Assembly (NCBI RefSeq): GCF_000365425.1
Contig: NZ_AQOV01000001.1
Location: 310,001-374,000, forward strand
Direction of reading: 5' to 3'
Source: Methylomonas sp. MK1
GTDB lineage: Bacteria > Pseudomonadota > Gammaproteobacteria > Methylococcales > Methylomonadaceae
DNA: 64,000 bases
Both the position numbers and the translations under genes were made by a program. Shown here piece after piece: positions 62,973-64,000 of this stretch (the first letter of the stretch is position 1; every line of letters starts with the position of its first letter). The notes beneath the pieces were generated by a model that did no database searches, was not told the DNA's origin, and worked only from the letters and a program-made list of their open reading frames with translations.

Positions 62973-63446
62973 TCATAGCCCTACCCCGACCGGAAACGCC
63001 GTCTTATCCACCACGCGCCGCAACACGAAGCTGGAATGCACCCCGGTCACGCCCGGAATACTAGTGATACGTTTCAGCAGCAATTCCTGGTAGGCGTCCA
63101 AGTCCTTGACCATAACCTTGAGCTGGTAATCGGCGGTCTGGCCGGTGATCAACAGACATTCCATCACTTCCGGAATCCCGGCAACCGCCGCTTCGAACGC
63201 ATTGAAACGTTCCGGCGTGTGTTGGTCCATCGAAATGTGGATCAAGGCCATCAGCGTCAGACCCAAGGCTTTGGCATCCAGCAGCGCCCGGTAGCCGACG
63301 ATCAAGCCGCCCTCCTCCAACGCTCGCACCCGTCGCAAGCAAGGCGACGGCGATAAGCCGATGCGATCAGCCAACTCCTGATTGCTGATGCGGCCGTCGG
63401 CTTGCAGGATGTTCAAGATTTGCCTGTCGTATCGATCCAGTTCCAT
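62973..63446 (-). CDS. lrp: Lrp/AsnC-family transcriptional regulator
   Basis: Regulator of 157 residues with the HTH of Lrp (MELDRYDRQILNILQADGRISNQELADRIGLSPSPCLRRVRALEEGG) and a RAM ligand-binding domain (VMECLLITGQTADYQLKVMVKDLDAYQ). It is divergent from leuA, consistent with leucine-responsive control of leucine synthesis. It could be a paralogue of the global Lrp rather than Lrp itself. Confidence 0.88.
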   Translation of the reverse strand: MELDRYDRQILNILQADGRISNQELADRIGLSPSPCLRRVRALEEGGLIVGYRALLDAKALGLTLMALIHISMDQHTPERFNAFEAAVAGIPEVMECLLITGQTADYQLKVMVKDLDAYQELLLKRITSIPGVTGVHSSFVLRRVVDKTAFPVGVGL

Positions 63447-63521
63447 AAAATACCCGTTATTTACACATTAAAACAATTAAATAAACAATATTCCAGTTAT
63501 ATAGCAATACTCTATCAATGA

Positions 63522-63549
63522 ATTGCGTTTTATATGGCATAAACGCAAT
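63522..63549. promoter_or_regulatory. Palindrome in lrp-leuA divergent promoter region
   Basis: ATTGCGTTT-N10-AAACGCAAT is a perfect 9-bp inverted repeat between the divergent genes, 60 nt before the leuA ATG. It could be an Lrp operator or a leader hairpin. Confidence 0.4.
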
Positions 63550-63608
63550 CGCCTAGCGGACGGTTTGGCTTATCTTATCGGCATCCCATTTACCGAGAGC
63601 ATTCAGCC

Positions 63609-64000
63609 ATGTTGACCAATCCTTCTTGCAAATACCATCCATTCCCACCTGTGGCGCTTGCCGACCGCCGATGGCCCAATCGCACAATCAGCCAAGCGCC
63701 GATCTGGATGAGCACCGACTTGCGCGACGGCAACCAAGCCTTGTTCGAACCGATGAACGCCGAACGCAAATTGCGCCTGTTCCGCACCTTGTGCGGCATC
63801 GGTTTCAAAGAAATCGAAGTAGCGTTTCCGTCGGCTTCGCAAACCGATTTCGACTTCGTGCGCCGTTTGATAGACGAGGCGTTGATCCCCGAAGACGTCA
63901 CCATCGAAGTTCTAAGCCACGCCCGTGAGCCATTGTTGCGCCGCACCGTCGAAGCTTTGCACGGCGCGCGCTCGGCCATCGTCCATATCGTCAACGCGAC
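63609..64000 (+). CDS. leuA: 2-isopropylmalate synthase, N-terminal part (runs off window)
   Basis: First enzyme of leucine synthesis, condensing acetyl-CoA with 2-oxoisovalerate. The first 130 codons are present. They show the long-form LeuA N-terminus ([39 protein letters not shown]), including the metal- and substrate-binding DLRDGNQ, and [23 protein letters not shown]. The gene continues beyond the window. Confidence 0.93.
   Translation, partial: MLTNPSCKYHPFPPVALADRRWPNRTISQAPIWMSTDLRDGNQALFEPMNAERKLRLFRTLCGIGFKEIEVAFPSASQTDFDFVRRLIDEALIPEDVTIEVLSHAREPLLRRTVEALHGARSAIVHIVNA

Overview
The window looks like chromosome of a Gram-negative gammaproteobacterium. Moderate GC content, inner- and outer-membrane systems, CysB-type sulfur control and abundant sigma-54 promoters all fit. 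A Methylococcales (Methylomonas-like) methanotroph is my best guess, but this is inference from gene content; no methane-oxidation gene or rRNA lies here. No tRNA, rRNA or CRISPR array was seen.

Region 1 (1-8.5 kb, minus strand) is a nitrogen-scavenging operon: ABC transporter, two DUF1989 proteins, a biotin-dependent urea/guanidine carboxylase and the start of allophanate hydrolase. Its leader has a guanidine-I (ykkC) riboswitch. In front of that are a consensus sigma-54 promoter and two NtrC-like sites. The operon therefore appears to need both nitrogen limitation and guanidine. Region 2 (8.5-18 kb) holds two very large coupled signalling proteins: a REC-REC-PAS-GAF-GGDEF-EAL-REC protein whose GAF domain carries an in-frame MITE-like insertion, and a MASE1/PAS hybrid histidine kinase.

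Region 3 (18.3-29.2 kb) is assimilatory sulfur metabolism: an outer-membrane porin and YezD-like protein, divergent cysT-cysW-cysA-cysB, cysK-cysE(epsC), and a family 2A encapsulin shell gene overlapping its cysteine desulfurase cargo gene.

Region 4 (29.4-57.3 kb) appears to be one regulon scattered over several transcription units: a rhodanese/DUF1549/DUF1501/cytochrome/peroxiredoxin/PepSY set, two TonB receptors plus an SMP-30 lactonase, an arylsulfotransferase-like protein with a cupin, an orphan TatA and an RND pump. At its centre is a receiver-less sigma-54 activator (SfnR-like by inference). Eight sigma-54-type promoters were found in the window, one for guanidine and seven here. Six of the seven Region 4 promoters are preceded by a pair of 18-bp palindromes (core TGYT-N8-ARCA, partly degenerate) whose starts are exactly 32 bp apart; the seventh has one such site. 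A conserved terminator-containing RNA element occurs both upstream of the activator gene and upstream of cysK, linking Regions 3 and 4. An IS3-family element has inserted into the 3' end of the rhodanese gene.

Region 5 (57.5-64 kb) is ordinary chromosome: acetyltransferases, a fused FMN-reductase/transglutaminase, a DMT exporter, a beta-lactamase-like lipoprotein, an Lrp regulator and the divergent start of leuA.
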